Source: Halobacillus locisalis
Lineage (GTDB): Bacteria; Bacillota; Bacilli; Bacillales; Halobacillaceae
Direction of reading: 5' to 3'
Assembly: GCF_013694105.1 (NCBI RefSeq)
Contig: NZ_JACEFG010000002.1
Coordinates: 1,144,652-1,208,651, forward strand
DNA: 64,000 bases
Numbering within the stretch: the first letter of the stretch is position 1; the number at the start of each line of letters is the position of its first letter. Under the pieces are notes generated by a model. The model was not told the origin of the DNA. It saw only the letters and a list, made by a program, of their open reading frames with translations, and did not search any database. Of this stretch, positions 8,734-17,278 are shown piece by piece. A program made the position numbers and the translations under genes.

Positions 8734-8769
8734 AACCGGTGTGCTTTCACTAAAGCACACCGGTTTTTT
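8733..8769 (+). terminator. Intrinsic terminator after yutD
   Basis: ACCGGTGTGCTTT and AAAGCACACCGGT form a perfect 13-bp stem with a 3-base loop, followed by TTTTT. Confidence 0.93.
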
Positions 8770-8807
8770 AGTAGAAACAAGCGCCATTTCATGATGAGGC
8801 AACTTAT

Positions 8808-9101
8808 TTATTCCATTTCTTCTTCATTAGGTTTCACATCTTCGCCTGGTTCATCATGCGTTGGATGTGCTCCGTCCTCTTGCCTGGGGAGGTCCTGGTG
8901 TAAAGTTTTGTACTCATAATTGAACGCACTGTAATAACGCTGTTTTTTTGTCCATGGAGCACTCTTTTCATTGGAAACGGGCTTCTCTTTGTTGCGTGGT
9001 GAACCATAAGCTCCTTCTGGGAGTTGCTCAGGAGTTAAATAGTTCCTTTGTGCCTCCACATTGGCAAAATCGGAATAATTCTTCTTATCTTTTGACCCCA
9101 T
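8808..9101 (-). CDS. Conserved small cytosolic protein of Bacillaceae (function unknown)
   Basis: A 97-residue hydrophilic, charged protein starting MGSKDKKNYSDFAN. The start at 9101 is chosen because AAAGGAGGT lies 7 bases upstream; the longer frame to 9128 would read through that site. Conserved-looking blocks are NYLTPEQLPEGAYGSP, RYYSAFNYEYKTLH and GAHPTHDEPGEDV. I recognise this as a conserved Bacillaceae protein without known role. No membrane segment or cysteine pair. Confidence 0.75.
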   Translation of the reverse strand: MGSKDKKNYSDFANVEAQRNYLTPEQLPEGAYGSPRNKEKPVSNEKSAPWTKKQRYYSAFNYEYKTLHQDLPRQEDGAHPTHDEPGEDVKPNEEEME

Positions 9102-9165
9102 AACGAAACCTCCTTTAGCTTCTGACAATGAGAAATCATGGTGGCATGTTGAGGAATGATGGATG

Positions 9166-9432
9166 TTACAAAAGGTCCGGTAGATAGTTCCTTAATTCCT
9201 CTGCTTCCATAGCGCTCAACTGAAATAAATGCTCTAAGTGGCCATCTTGGTTAATCGTGTCATGGTCAAGCAATGCTTGTCTGTTCTTTGGCAAATTAAT
9301 GACCATGGTTTGATTGTTGAAGCGCTCTGCTTTCATTAAAGCTAGTTCAAAGCGATGACTCCCAGCTGTAAAGGACACGAATCGTGTACGTGTTTCAAGT
9401 GTATGGTCCTCTAAAAGTGGACGTTCTCCCAT
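9166..9432 (-). CDS. DUF3055 / SAV0927 family protein
   Basis: An 88-residue cytosolic protein. The order ETRTRFVSF, RFELALMKAERF, MVINL and an acidic C-terminal helix (LSAMEAEELRNYLPDLL) match the DUF3055 (SAV0927) pattern as I remember it. Function unknown. Good RBS AAAGGAGATG. It is probably in one unit with the gene ending at 8808. Confidence 0.7.
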   Translation of the reverse strand: MGERPLLEDHTLETRTRFVSFTAGSHRFELALMKAERFNNQTMVINLPKNRQALLDHDTINQDGHLEHLFQLSAMEAEELRNYLPDLL

Positions 9433-9741
9433 TTCAGTATCATCTCCTTTTCTAAATGATTTGTAGCCGTATGATGAATTTCGTTAAATCTACACGCTCA
9501 GAATGGGAACACACTTATTGTTTCCTATCTTGTGTGTATTAGTCTTATTTTTGCAGTTTTTAATCATGTTTTGACACTCGAGTGGGGTGATGTCTTAAAA
9601 TTGTGATCTTCAGTAGAGCGTGATACATTATTGCATACGCTTTGACCACATAATATGTCGCGTCAGCTGAGTCTAGATTTGGTTGAATTATGTTATCATT
9701 ATGGTTAGATTTATGTAATAACGTCCTTTGGAGGGTGAACA
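9433..9741. other. Divergent intergenic region, 309 bases
   Basis: Lies between the leftward DUF3055 gene and yutE. It is AT-rich and should hold both promoters. TTGAAT at 9680 with an AT-rich box about 16 bases downstream is a weak candidate for yutE. I see no RNA switch, repeat or small gene here. Confidence 0.5.
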
Positions 9742-10185
9742 ATGTATTTTGTAAATCGAGAAAAGATGGAAGAGATCTTAAACTATATGGAAACGGTTAT
9801 GGATGAGCTGAATAAACATTCGTATCAATCTTTTGCTGATCAATTATTATTGGAGCGCTTGATTCATGTCAGTATTGAATGCATCCTTGATGTTGGAAAT
9901 ATGATGATTGATGGATTTATTATGCGTGACCCTGGCAGTTATGATGATATTATCGATATACTGACTGATGAGCGTGTGCTTCCTGAAGAGGAACAGGAAG
10001 GGTATAAAGAATTTGTCCGATTACGTAAGTCAGTCGTTCAACAATACACTATTATTAACCACGAACATTTAGTAGCGGTTTGGAACAAAGAAAAGTCTTC
10101 ACTAAAACAATTCCCAGTCAAGGTTCGTACATACCTTGAACAAGAATTGGGGCCAGTGTCTGCTTTTTCCAGAAAAGATGAGTAG
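9742..10185 (+). CDS. yutE: YutE, DUF86/HepT-like protein
   Basis: A 147-residue helical protein of the DUF86 (HepT-like) family. HepT proteins are toxin RNases neutralised by MNT nucleotidyltransferases, but yutE-type genes stand alone without an MNT partner. Here the catalytic block reads RLRKSVVQQYTIIN, with glutamine where active HepT has the histidine of the R-x4-6-H motif. Activity as an RNase is therefore doubtful. It starts after GGAGGGTGAACA and is followed 9 bases later by yutF, so the two form an operon. Confidence 0.85.
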   Translation: MYFVNREKMEEILNYMETVMDELNKHSYQSFADQLLLERLIHVSIECILDVGNMMIDGFIMRDPGSYDDIIDILTDERVLPEEEQEGYKEFVRLRKSVVQQYTIINHEHLVAVWNKEKSSLKQFPVKVRTYLEQELGPVSAFSRKDE

Positions 10186-10194
10186 GGTGAACAA

Positions 10195-10974
10195 ATGAAG
10201 GAATATAAAGGATATTTAATTGATTTAGATGGAACGATGTATAGAGGTGAAGTCGAAATTGAGGGAGCAGCCTCCTTTGTTCACTACTTAAAGAAGCAAC
10301 ACCTTCCTTACTTATTTTTGACTAATAATTCCTCCAAAACAGCAAATCAAATTGCAGAGAAGCTTGTTGGTTTAGGCATACCGGCAGATGAGAAGCAAGT
10401 CTTCACCAGCAGTATGGCCACCACCTCCTATATAAGTGATCGAAATGAGAAGGCAAGGGTATTCGCTATCGGAGAGTATGGACTGATCGATGCCCTGGAA
10501 GAAGAAGGACACACGTTGGTAGAGGAAGACGCTGATTATGTCGTGATGGGCATTGACCGTGACATTTCGTATGAAAAATTGACGAAAGCTTGCTTGAATG
10601 TGAGAGCGGGAGCTACGCTCATCAGTACGAACGGGGATATTGCCATCCCGACTGAACGTGGGATGGTCCCTGGAAATGGAGCACTTACTTCTGTTGTTTC
10701 CGTCAGTACAGGTGTTGAGCCGATTTTTATCGGAAAGCCCGAGCCCGTTATCATGAGTCAAGCGCTTGAGGCAATAGGAATGGATAAGGAAGACGTGCTG
10801 ATGGTGGGAGATAATTATCTTACAGACATTACGGCAGGTATGAAGGCGGGACTTGATACGTTAATGGTTGAAACAGGGGTCAGTACCTTCGAGGGGATCA
10901 AAGGCTACAACCATCAACCAACGTATACGTATAATAACCTCACCGATGTCATAGCAGCATTAAAAAGCGAATAG
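10195..10974 (+). CDS. yutF: YutF, HAD-superfamily phosphatase (subclass IIA)
   Basis: A 259-residue HAD phosphatase. Motif I DLDGTMYRG (residues 11-19), motif II FLTNNSSKT and motif IV GDNYLTDI are intact, with a capping domain between. It belongs to the NagD/YutF subgroup (TIGR01457 type), p-nitrophenyl phosphatases whose natural substrate is not settled. RBS AGGGTG just before ATG. It follows yutE at a 9-base gap and ends at a strong terminator. Confidence 0.92.
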   Translation: MKEYKGYLIDLDGTMYRGEVEIEGAASFVHYLKKQHLPYLFLTNNSSKTANQIAEKLVGLGIPADEKQVFTSSMATTSYISDRNEKARVFAIGEYGLIDALEEEGHTLVEEDADYVVMGIDRDISYEKLTKACLNVRAGATLISTNGDIAIPTERGMVPGNGALTSVVSVSTGVEPIFIGKPEPVIMSQALEAIGMDKEDVLMVGDNYLTDITAGMKAGLDTLMVETGVSTFEGIKGYNHQPTYTYNNLTDVIAALKSE

Positions 10975-10992
10975 ACCACTTAATAAGTAAAA

Positions 10993-11031
10993 AAAACAAA
11001 CCGTCCTGGTCATATATGGACGGTTTGTTTT
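10993..11031. terminator. Bidirectional terminator between yutF and the 11081 gene
   Basis: AAACAAACCGTCC and GGACGGTTTGTTT form a 13-bp stem; A run before, T run after. Genes converge here. Confidence 0.92.
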
Positions 11032-11080
11032 GATTTTTATTGGATTAATGAACATTTCAAATGAGATTTTTTATGAAAAC

Positions 11081-12655
11081 CTATAGAAGATAAGGCCCGA
11101 AGAAAATGGTGATACATATGACATGTATGCCGATAAAGTAGGTCAACTGAATCGAAGGGGACCATTTTCTGATGGATAACCCTGCCTTTAATATGGCGTA
11201 AGACAATAGAGCAAAACCGAGCAAGTAAATGAAAGCACTTCCTGTAAAGTTCAGGTATGCTGGAGCATTTAACATACCTCGGCTAGAGAACATGAGGTCG
11301 TTCAATATGACAGCCGCACCAATATAAATCAATGCACCGATATAAAATACCCACGACCGGTCCTGATCCATAGCCCGACTGTTGGTGAACATGACGACAC
11401 AAAGAAATAGAAGCGGCCAAATAAACCAGAGTAGCGATATTACGACGGCAAACATTCCTGTAGAAAGCATACCCATAGTCTTCCCTAGCGATTGCAAGAA
11501 TGCTGGCATCGTGAGTTGTTTGGCTTCTGCAATAATAGTTGAGTTACTTGATGAAACGAGTACTCGGTGTTCTTCACTATTGCCTCGATCAATCCATAGG
11601 ACGGTGTTCGGGTTGATCCAATTAGGTTCGACTGACGAGCTTGGGGTATTGCTTAGTCGCTTTACATCCAAGGGTCCTGACGACGAGAGAGTCGCGGTGT
11701 AGATGTTGAACTGTAAGGGTTCACGAAAACGGGTGTTGGTCGACCCGAAAGCTTTAAATAGGATGCTTGCTCCTTGTTCAGTCCACTGCATCTCTACATC
11801 AGAAATCTCTTGAAGAGCCATACCTCCATGTGGATCTTGGAATTGAATCCTTTGCAGATCAGGTGCATCTCCTAAAGTGGCTTCTGAATAGTAATATTGA
11901 TTCGATACTTTACCAGACATGCTCTGCTTTTGTAGCGTTTTTACGAGTAAAGCATAGGAATTGTCATCTAAGGCAAACTGTATATCCTGTACTTCCTCTG
12001 TTCCGGTCAAAGTGAAAACGGCTGCTCCTTTCTCAGTAGCCTCGTTTCCAGACACTGTATAAAAGGTTAAGTGGTTGCCGGTTTGGTCAATAGTGTTAGT
12101 TAAAATATGAGTTTCTTCATTTTTCTGTTCGATGATGACTTCAGTGTTTTCACTATCCACTGTCAAAATTTGTTCTGACCCAAGCGTCGAAGGATCTAAA
12201 TGATAAATGACATTATCCTTCCGGTAGTAGGCTGTATCTGCTAAAGGGTAAAACTTTTGAATATCCGTAATTTCTTCACTGTTATCCCCGTTATACAAAG
12301 CGTAGTAATCACTATAAATGAACGCATCCTCACCAAGAAATATTTGGGTGTACTGATTGACGGGAATGTCAAAGCTTGTTTCACTTATTTGTTCGAACTG
12401 TCGGTCATATGTATGCTGCCTGACACCATCCTCTGTAATATAAGCGATGGACCAGTTTCCTGAATCATCTGCTGATAGATAAGGCTCGCTTACATTCGGT
12501 GTCATACCCACTTGTAATTCTCGACTCCATCCATCTGATGGAGGCTCTGTCACTTGTGCGTAATTCTCCATAAAGAGAATGCCTATTCCGATGAGAATGA
12601 TGATAACAGGGGCAAGCCACACGGAACTCTTCTTCAATTGCTTCAATCCATCCAA
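11081..12655 (-). CDS. Membrane protein with large extracytoplasmic domain, unknown function
   Basis: A 524-residue protein I do not recognise. One membrane helix near the N-terminus (VWLAPVIIILIGIGILFM, about 12-29) is followed by about 350 residues rich in beta-strand repeats (SWSIAYITEDG-like, FIYSDYYALYNGD, VLWIDRG), which could be a beta-propeller. Four to five helices close the protein (FAVVISLLWFIWPLLFLCVV onwards). The topology suggests an outside sensor or binding domain held by a C-terminal membrane bundle. It interrupts the yutF-yutG order known from B. subtilis. RBS AAGGAG is 5 bases before the ATG. Confidence 0.75.
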   Translation of the reverse strand: MDGLKQLKKSSVWLAPVIIILIGIGILFMENYAQVTEPPSDGWSRELQVGMTPNVSEPYLSADDSGNWSIAYITEDGVRQHTYDRQFEQISETSFDIPVNQYTQIFLGEDAFIYSDYYALYNGDNSEEITDIQKFYPLADTAYYRKDNVIYHLDPSTLGSEQILTVDSENTEVIIEQKNEETHILTNTIDQTGNHLTFYTVSGNEATEKGAAVFTLTGTEEVQDIQFALDDNSYALLVKTLQKQSMSGKVSNQYYYSEATLGDAPDLQRIQFQDPHGGMALQEISDVEMQWTEQGASILFKAFGSTNTRFREPLQFNIYTATLSSSGPLDVKRLSNTPSSSVEPNWINPNTVLWIDRGNSEEHRVLVSSSNSTIIAEAKQLTMPAFLQSLGKTMGMLSTGMFAVVISLLWFIWPLLFLCVVMFTNSRAMDQDRSWVFYIGALIYIGAAVILNDLMFSSRGMLNAPAYLNFTGSAFIYLLGFALLSYAILKAGLSIRKWSPSIQLTYFIGIHVICITIFFGPYLL

Positions 12656-12718
12656 CTCCTTCCATTTAACTAGTCTATCTTATGTACGAATAAAAAAGAA
12701 GAAGGATTCAAAATAATA

Positions 12719-12743
12719 AAAAAAGCCACTATAATAGTGACTT
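12719..12743 (-). terminator. Terminator of yutG
   Basis: On the minus strand AGTCACTA, loop TTA, TAGTGGCT followed by a T run. Downstream of yutG. Confidence 0.75.
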
Positions 12744-12754
12744 TTCGGCTTTCG

Positions 12755-13261
12755 TCAGTCTTCCGTGTCTCCTGCTGCGCTGTGCGCAAGGCGACTGGAA
12801 GCGGCAGCGGCAATAGCTCCGACAATATCGTCTAAAAACGTATGGCACGCTCCGGATGATTTATCATTTAGTTTTTCAAGGATACCTGGTTTCTGCTTAT
12901 CGATGTATCCGTAGTTTGTAAAGCCGATGGAACCATATACGTTTACGATGGAGAAGGCGATAATTTCATCTACACCATATAAACTCTCATCCACTTCAAT
13001 GGTGGATTGCAGTGGTTCAGCTAGCTGTTTATCTTCAGCTAATTTGTCTAACTGAATACCAGTAAGGATAGCGTTTTGAACTTCACGTTTCTGAAGGACT
13101 TTGTTTACATTATGTCGGCAATCCTCCATCGTCAACTCCTCATGATATTTAGATTGTAAGTAATGAACGAGCTCAGCTATGTCCTCAATGGTAACGCCGC
13201 GCTCAATCAACCATTCTCTTGCCACTTTTTCGAGTGCTGTCACTTTATGTTCTTTTGCCAT
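12755..13261 (-). CDS. yutG: YutG, phosphatidylglycerophosphatase A family protein
   Basis: A 168-residue protein starting MAKEHKVTALEKVA. The start at 13261 is fixed by GAAGGAGGT 7 bases upstream. It carries the PgpA-family C-terminal pattern (DEIIAFSIVNVYGSIGFTNYG and SGACHTFLDDIVGAIAAAASSRL), where the acidic residues bind metal. The B. subtilis homologue is YutG; a direct role in phosphatidylglycerol synthesis is not proven for this soluble subgroup. Confidence 0.87.
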   Translation of the reverse strand: MAKEHKVTALEKVAREWLIERGVTIEDIAELVHYLQSKYHEELTMEDCRHNVNKVLQKREVQNAILTGIQLDKLAEDKQLAEPLQSTIEVDESLYGVDEIIAFSIVNVYGSIGFTNYGYIDKQKPGILEKLNDKSSGACHTFLDDIVGAIAAAASSRLAHSAAGDTED

Positions 13262-13416
13262 GTACGTAACCTCCTTCTTCAACTACCTTCTCTCCCTATT
13301 CCCGTCTTTATTATTTCACAAACGATAGGGCTTACTCCCATTATACCAGAACCATAGTAAAACGTTACAAAAGCACGCGTGTGGTACACTGAAAAAAAGA
13401 CTGAGGAGGGAAGATC

Positions 13417-14388
13417 GTGACAAAGCCGAGGATATATATTACGCGTCGATTACCAGAGGACGTTGTCGCACCTTATCGTAAAGATTTGGACATTGAAATG
13501 TGGAGCGAAACAGACGTTCCAGTAGATCACACGCATTTACAAAAGGAAGCGGTGACAGCGGACGGATTAGTAACGATGCTCACTGAGAATGTGGATGAAG
13601 AACTCTTGGGCAAAGCTGAAAACTTGAAAATTGTTGCCAACTTGGCTGTAGGTTACGACAACATTGACGTACAAGCGGCTAAGCGTCGTGATATACAAGT
13701 CACCAACACACCGGATGTTTTGACAGATACGACAGCCGATTTGATCTTTGGATTAGTATTGGCTACCGCGCGCCGTTTAACTGAAGCAGAGCGTTATATA
13801 AAAGAAGGAAAGTGGGAGAACTGGTCGCCTTTATTGATGGCGGGTACAGATGTTCATCATAAAACGATGGGAATCGTCGGAATGGGGCGAATAGGTAAAA
13901 TGATCGCCAAAAGAGCGAGGGGTTTTGATATGAACGTCTTGTATCACAATCGTTCTAGGGATGAGGAAGCAGAGGATCAATTCAATGCTTCTTATGCGAC
14001 GTTTGATGATCTCTTAACTAAAGCCGATTATGTCGTATGTATGGTGCCTTTGACGAGGGAAACAGAAGGCATGTTTAATAAGAACACGTTTAGAAAAATG
14101 AAAAACACAGCCATCTTCATCAATGGTTCTAGAGGACAGACTGTCATTGAAGCGGATTTATATGAGGCTTTGATTCATGAAGACATTGCTGGTGCAGGAC
14201 TTGATGTATTTGCAGAGGAGCCGATTTCTAAAGACCACCCGCTCTTACAGTTGGATCAAGTCGTGGCTCTTCCGCATATTGGTTCTGCTTCTAAAGAAAC
14301 ACGCTATAAGATGATGGATTTATGCTTGGAGAATATTGATCGGTACTTTAAAGGGAAGAGTGTGAAAACCCCTGTCAGCAATCGATGA
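13417..14388 (+). CDS. D-2-hydroxyacid dehydrogenase, likely glyoxylate reductase / D-glycerate dehydrogenase
   Basis: A 323-residue NAD(P)-dependent enzyme. The nucleotide-binding loop is GIVGMGRIGKMIAKRA (residue 151 on); the catalytic trio is visible: Arg in NGSRGQTVI, Glu in VFAEEPI, and His in LPHIGSAS. The substrate-side block VANLAVGYDNIDV is typical of the GRHPR group that reduces glyoxylate or hydroxypyruvate. GTG start with GAGGAGGGA upstream. It sits between yutG and yutI and does not belong to the B. subtilis order, so it is probably an insertion in this lineage. Confidence 0.9.
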   Translation: MTKPRIYITRRLPEDVVAPYRKDLDIEMWSETDVPVDHTHLQKEAVTADGLVTMLTENVDEELLGKAENLKIVANLAVGYDNIDVQAAKRRDIQVTNTPDVLTDTTADLIFGLVLATARRLTEAERYIKEGKWENWSPLLMAGTDVHHKTMGIVGMGRIGKMIAKRARGFDMNVLYHNRSRDEEAEDQFNASYATFDDLLTKADYVVCMVPLTRETEGMFNKNTFRKMKNTAIFINGSRGQTVIEADLYEALIHEDIAGAGLDVFAEEPISKDHPLLQLDQVVALPHIGSASKETRYKMMDLCLENIDRYFKGKSVKTPVSNR

Positions 14389-14405
14389 AAAAGCACTCAA
14401 ACAGA

Positions 14406-14453
14406 TAAAAAGAGCTGTACGTTACGTCTATAATAGACATCCCGTACAGCTCT
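14406..14453 (-). terminator. Terminator of yutI (also ends the dehydrogenase transcript)
   Basis: AGAGCTGTACG and CGTACAGCTCT form an 11-bp stem with a smaller GTCTA/TAGAC hairpin inside; on the minus strand TTTTTATC follows. Confidence 0.82.
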
Positions 14454-14468
14454 GTTGGAGTTTATAAT

Positions 14469-14696
14469 CTAAAATACCTGCTCTACCTCGTAAATGCCAG
14501 GTACTTCTTGAGCTAAAGCGCGCTCAATACCGGCTTTAAGTGTGATCGTTGAACTTGGGCAGTTCCCGCAAGCTCCCATCAGTCGAAGTCGTACGATGCC
14601 ATCTTCTACATCAACGAGTTCAACGTCTCCTCCGTCACGAAGTAAAAATGGGCGAAGTTTATTAAGTACTTCTTGAACTTGTTCATTCATGTTCAA
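14469..14696 (-). CDS. yutI: NifU-like Fe-S scaffold protein YutI (NfuA C-terminal domain)
   Basis: A 75-residue protein consisting of the NifU C-terminal domain. The Fe-S ligating CGNCPSS motif is at about residues 44-50, inside the conserved block [17 protein letters not shown]. It is thought to carry or deliver 4Fe-4S clusters. It clusters with yuzD, yuzB and an IscA-type gene downstream, all on the redox/Fe-S theme. Start supported by AAGGGG before the ATG. Confidence 0.93.
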   Translation of the reverse strand: MNMNEQVQEVLNKLRPFLLRDGGDVELVDVEDGIVRLRLMGACGNCPSSTITLKAGIERALAQEVPGIYEVEQVF

Positions 14697-14921
14697 TCGT
14701 CCCCTTTCTATATTCTTTATTATAAAACGAATACCAGAAAAAATCTATACTATATCTTACCTTCAACAAAGCGTTATAGCACTGTTCCCTACGCGAAGCC
14801 TTTGTCATCAAGCGGCTAAAGCCTCTTTTAAAGTGATTGAGAACTATTTTCATTTTATCTTTTTTAGGATCTTTTGTAAAATGAAATAAAGAATAAATAT
14901 GGGGAAGGTGGAGGGTGTTGT

Positions 14922-15260
14922 ATGGCATCTCAAACAATTCATTTAACGGTCTACGGGGCAGAAGTGAAATGTGCAAGCTGCGTAAATGCTCCTGGTGCTA
15001 AAGAGACGTATGAATGGTTGCAAGCAGCCATTGCGAGAAAGTATGACGACCAGCAAGTAACTTATCAGTACGTAGATATTCATTCCCCCGAAAACAAGGA
15101 GGGGGCAGATGAAGGCATCCTTCAGCAACTGCTGGATGATGAGCTTTTCTATCCTTTAGTGACGATCCAGGGAGAAATAGTGGCAGAAGGAAACCCACGA
15201 TTAAAGACGATCTATAAAGCTTTAGAATCAAAAGGGTTGCCTTTAGCAGAAGGGGCATAA
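14922..15260 (+). CDS. yuzD: YuzD family protein (DUF1462)
   Basis: A 112-residue protein with a thioredoxin-like start (TIHLTVYGAEVKCASCVNAP). The CASC cysteine pair lies near residues 15-18, and the last part VTIQGEIVAEGNPRL resembles the cis-Pro region of thioredoxin folds. YuzD family; function unknown, redox or metal role likely. RBS GGAGGG is 8-9 bases before the ATG. It lies back to back with yutI, as in B. subtilis. Confidence 0.88.
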   Translation: MASQTIHLTVYGAEVKCASCVNAPGAKETYEWLQAAIARKYDDQQVTYQYVDIHSPENKEGADEGILQQLLDDELFYPLVTIQGEIVAEGNPRLKTIYKALESKGLPLAEGA

Positions 15261-15333
15261 TCATATTCTTCTTGTTCGTGTTATGATAAAATAACGGTGA
15301 TTAGGGTTTCATCCAGTAAATGAGGTGAGACGG

Positions 15334-15564
15334 ATGAATCCATTGATTGAATTCTGTGTAAACAATTTAATAAACGGTTCCCAAGAAGCGTTTGAAACAC
15401 TTGATAAAGACCCAGATTTAGATGTAGTAGACTATGGCTGTCTTCGTAATTGCGGTCTCTGTTCACAAATGCTTTATGCACTGGTTGATGGTGAACGCAT
15501 AATCGCTGATACCCCGAAGGAACTTGTAGATAATATATATGATCATCTGGACGAAACCCTATAA
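15334..15564 (+). CDS. yuzB: YuzB family protein (DUF1450)
   Basis: A 76-residue protein starting MNPLIEFCVNNL. It has cysteines in EFCVNN and in GCLRNCGLCSQM, the pattern of the DUF1450 family, suggesting metal or Fe-S binding. Start at 15334 chosen because GAGGTG lies 6-7 bases before it. Probably expressed with yuzD (73-base gap) and ends at a terminator. Confidence 0.9.
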   Translation: MNPLIEFCVNNLINGSQEAFETLDKDPDLDVVDYGCLRNCGLCSQMLYALVDGERIIADTPKELVDNIYDHLDETL

Positions 15565-15570
15565 CGAATG

Positions 15571-15601
15571 AAAGACTTCACGACATGGTGAAGTCTTTTT
15601 T
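15571..15601. terminator. Bidirectional terminator between yuzB and the DUF2225 gene
   Basis: AAAGACTTCAC and GTGAAGTCTTT (loop of 6 bases) followed by TTT. The DUF2225 stop codon falls inside the hairpin. Confidence 0.88.
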
Positions 15602-16288
15602 CATTTCTGTTCGGATATTCTGCCATTGATCGCGTGCCATCTCAACAATTTTCGGGTCGAATACAGCGTTCTTCTTCTCCACGACTTTTGCAAAATTTTT
15701 AAGGGCATTGTTCTGATCACCCAAGCGATGATACAACGCTCCAATTAAGTACAATACTTTTAGCGGAGTCATATCGGGTTGATCCAGTCGGTCTTCAATA
15801 TACGCTTTTTCGTATTGTTCAACAGCTAAGCGCATGAACCGTTCTTCTTGGTCTTTCCGGTCCATATGTTGATACAACCATAGCGTACGTATATACAGCC
15901 CAGCTAAGACGACCGGTTTCTCTTCCTTTAATGTGGCTGTGTAGATGCAGAGCTTTAATGAACGGACCGCATCCGAATAAGTTCGCACACCTGTTAAATC
16001 TTGTCCAGACCATTTATTGGTCAGATTCTTCTCAATTTCATGTTTTGTGTGCGGAGGAAAGCTTGTGGAGAATTGATCATTGAAGGAATAACCGCATTCA
16101 GGGCAGACGTGGACGTGATAAAGCAGAGGATTACATGAATCATCCTCGTAGGTTGTATAAAAAAGGGAGTCGGTTGTTACTGGCTTCACGAAACGGGACC
16201 GGACTTTTGTCGTGGTGTAAGAATGATGGCAGAAGGTACATTGAGTCTTTTTGCTGAAAGTAGGTTCGATATTTGTATTCATTCCCAT
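15578..16288 (-). CDS. DUF2225 family protein
   Basis: A 236-residue protein. Near the N-terminus two CxxC pairs (CTFCHHSY and CPECGYSF) form a probable zinc ribbon, the hallmark of DUF2225. The rest is helical and TPR-like (LKVLYLIGALYHRLGDQNNA). Function unknown. The ATG at 16288 is 5 bases after AGGAGG; a GTG at 16294 would be too close to that site. The gene overlaps the yuzB terminator at its end. Confidence 0.85.
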   Translation of the reverse strand: MGMNTNIEPTFSKKTQCTFCHHSYTTTKVRSRFVKPVTTDSLFYTTYEDDSCNPLLYHVHVCPECGYSFNDQFSTSFPPHTKHEIEKNLTNKWSGQDLTGVRTYSDAVRSLKLCIYTATLKEEKPVVLAGLYIRTLWLYQHMDRKDQEERFMRLAVEQYEKAYIEDRLDQPDMTPLKVLYLIGALYHRLGDQNNALKNFAKVVEKKNAVFDPKIVEMARDQWQNIRTEMKKDFTMS

Positions 16289-16436
16289 GTTCACCTCCTA
16301 TATAACTACTACCATTATCCTATAAGGGTTCATGGAATTCAACAATAATGGATTGAGAAAGAAGCTGTCCTGAAAGTTGATTATCGAAAACAAGGTGAGT
16401 ATACTGAAAATAGGAAGAAGAAAGGAGAGGCTCGGG

Positions 16437-16799
16437 ATGATTCTGAATATTACAGAAGCCGCTAGTCACCAAATTAAAGAAATGATGAAGGAAGAAGAGT
16501 CTGAAGGTATTCGTCTGCGCTTCGGTGTTAAAGGTGGGGGCTGTAGTGGATTATCTTATGCTATGGGCTTCGAGGAAGACATTAATGAAGAATTAGATTT
16601 GACAGAGGAATCAAACGGTATTCCTGTTGTGATCCATAGACAAGATGCTCCTATTATAGAAGGTACGACTATAGACTTTAAACAAAACATGATGGGCGGA
16701 GGATTTACGATCGATAACCCAAACGCCATAGTATCCTGCGGTTGTGGTTCTTCGTTCAAAACAGCGACAAATGCTGGAACGCCTGATCCAAACTGCTAA
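16437..16799 (+). CDS. HesB/IscA-type Fe-S carrier protein (ErpA/YutM-like)
   Basis: A 120-residue A-type Fe-S carrier. The three conserved cysteines are present: one in GGGCSGLSY and two in SCGCGSSF near the C-terminus. Such proteins carry 2Fe-2S or 4Fe-4S clusters to apo-enzymes. Start at 16437 follows AAAGGAGAGG; the longer open frame from 16377 has no ribosome site. Together with YutI it gives this region an Fe-S assembly theme. Confidence 0.93.
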   Translation: MILNITEAASHQIKEMMKEEESEGIRLRFGVKGGGCSGLSYAMGFEEDINEELDLTEESNGIPVVIHRQDAPIIEGTTIDFKQNMMGGGFTIDNPNAIVSCGCGSSFKTATNAGTPDPNC

Positions 16800-16810
16800 T
16801 AGACGACAGA

Positions 16811-16842
16811 ATAACTCTCCACCTAGTGGAGGGTTATTTTTT
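16811..16842 (+). terminator. Terminator after the IscA-type gene
   Basis: AACTCTCCAC, loop CTA, GTGGAGGGTT (one G-U) followed by ATTTTTT. Confidence 0.85.
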
Positions 16843-16890
16843 ACCTATTGATAGTGGTTATACTAGGTCCTCCTCGAAGTAAAGACTAGG

Positions 16891-17013
16891 GTGTGGTGGG
16901 AAATAACTCGCTTTCCTGTGGGGGAACCGCCGAGCCTCCTCGGTCGTTGACACTCCCTGTGGGGTCTCGCCTGAGTCCTTCTCCCACGGGAGTCTCGCCA
17001 TTTCCCACCACAC
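16891..17013. repeat. 123-bp structured hairpin, stem type D (copy 1)
   Basis: Ends GTGTGGTGGGAAAT and ATTTCCCACCACAC are perfectly complementary (14 bp). The core CTCGCTTTCCTG...GGGAGTCTCGCC is shared with the hairpins at 28868, 31814, 37956, 50466 and 62607. No coding potential of its own. Confidence 0.88.
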
Positions 17014-17082
17014 CCATCAAAATGTAGATTGTCGGACCATTTTTTTCAGAAGAATGTAGTCTGCCTGCTGATGGAGTGTTGA

Positions 17083-17214
17083 TGTCCGGAAAAGCGTGCA
17101 ATCTGTCCGAATCGGCTGAATAGATGTCCGATTTATTGCATTTCTTGTCCGATATAGAAGGTCGCTTGTCCGAATTGAGCAAATGGATGTCTGATATAGT
17201 GCATCAGTTGTCCG
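17083..17214 (-). repeat. 21-bp-phased CGGACA array (7 units)
   Basis: TGTCCG (or TGTCTG once) occurs at 17083, 17104, 17125, 17146, 17167, 17188 and 17209: spacing is exactly 21 bases each time. Sequence between units is not conserved, so it is not a CRISPR array. Confidence 0.88.
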
Positions 17215-17278
17215 GATTCAGTTCCGTTCATCCAACATCGAACTGCTTTTTTTCTCTCCCATAGATCTCAGGTAGACA

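Larger units (their letters stand above)
16868..17240 (-). repeat. Truncated composite intergenic element, inverted copy
   Basis: Read on the minus strand this matches the composite elements at 37541-38129 and 62158-62780: TTGGATGAACG, then a 21-bp-phased CGGACA array, a linker with AATGGTCCGAC, then the 123-bp hairpin with GTGTGGTGGG stem, then a relic of TACGAAGAGGACC. The outer A-module hairpin and the terminal repeats are missing. It fills the gap between two convergent genes. Confidence 0.8.
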
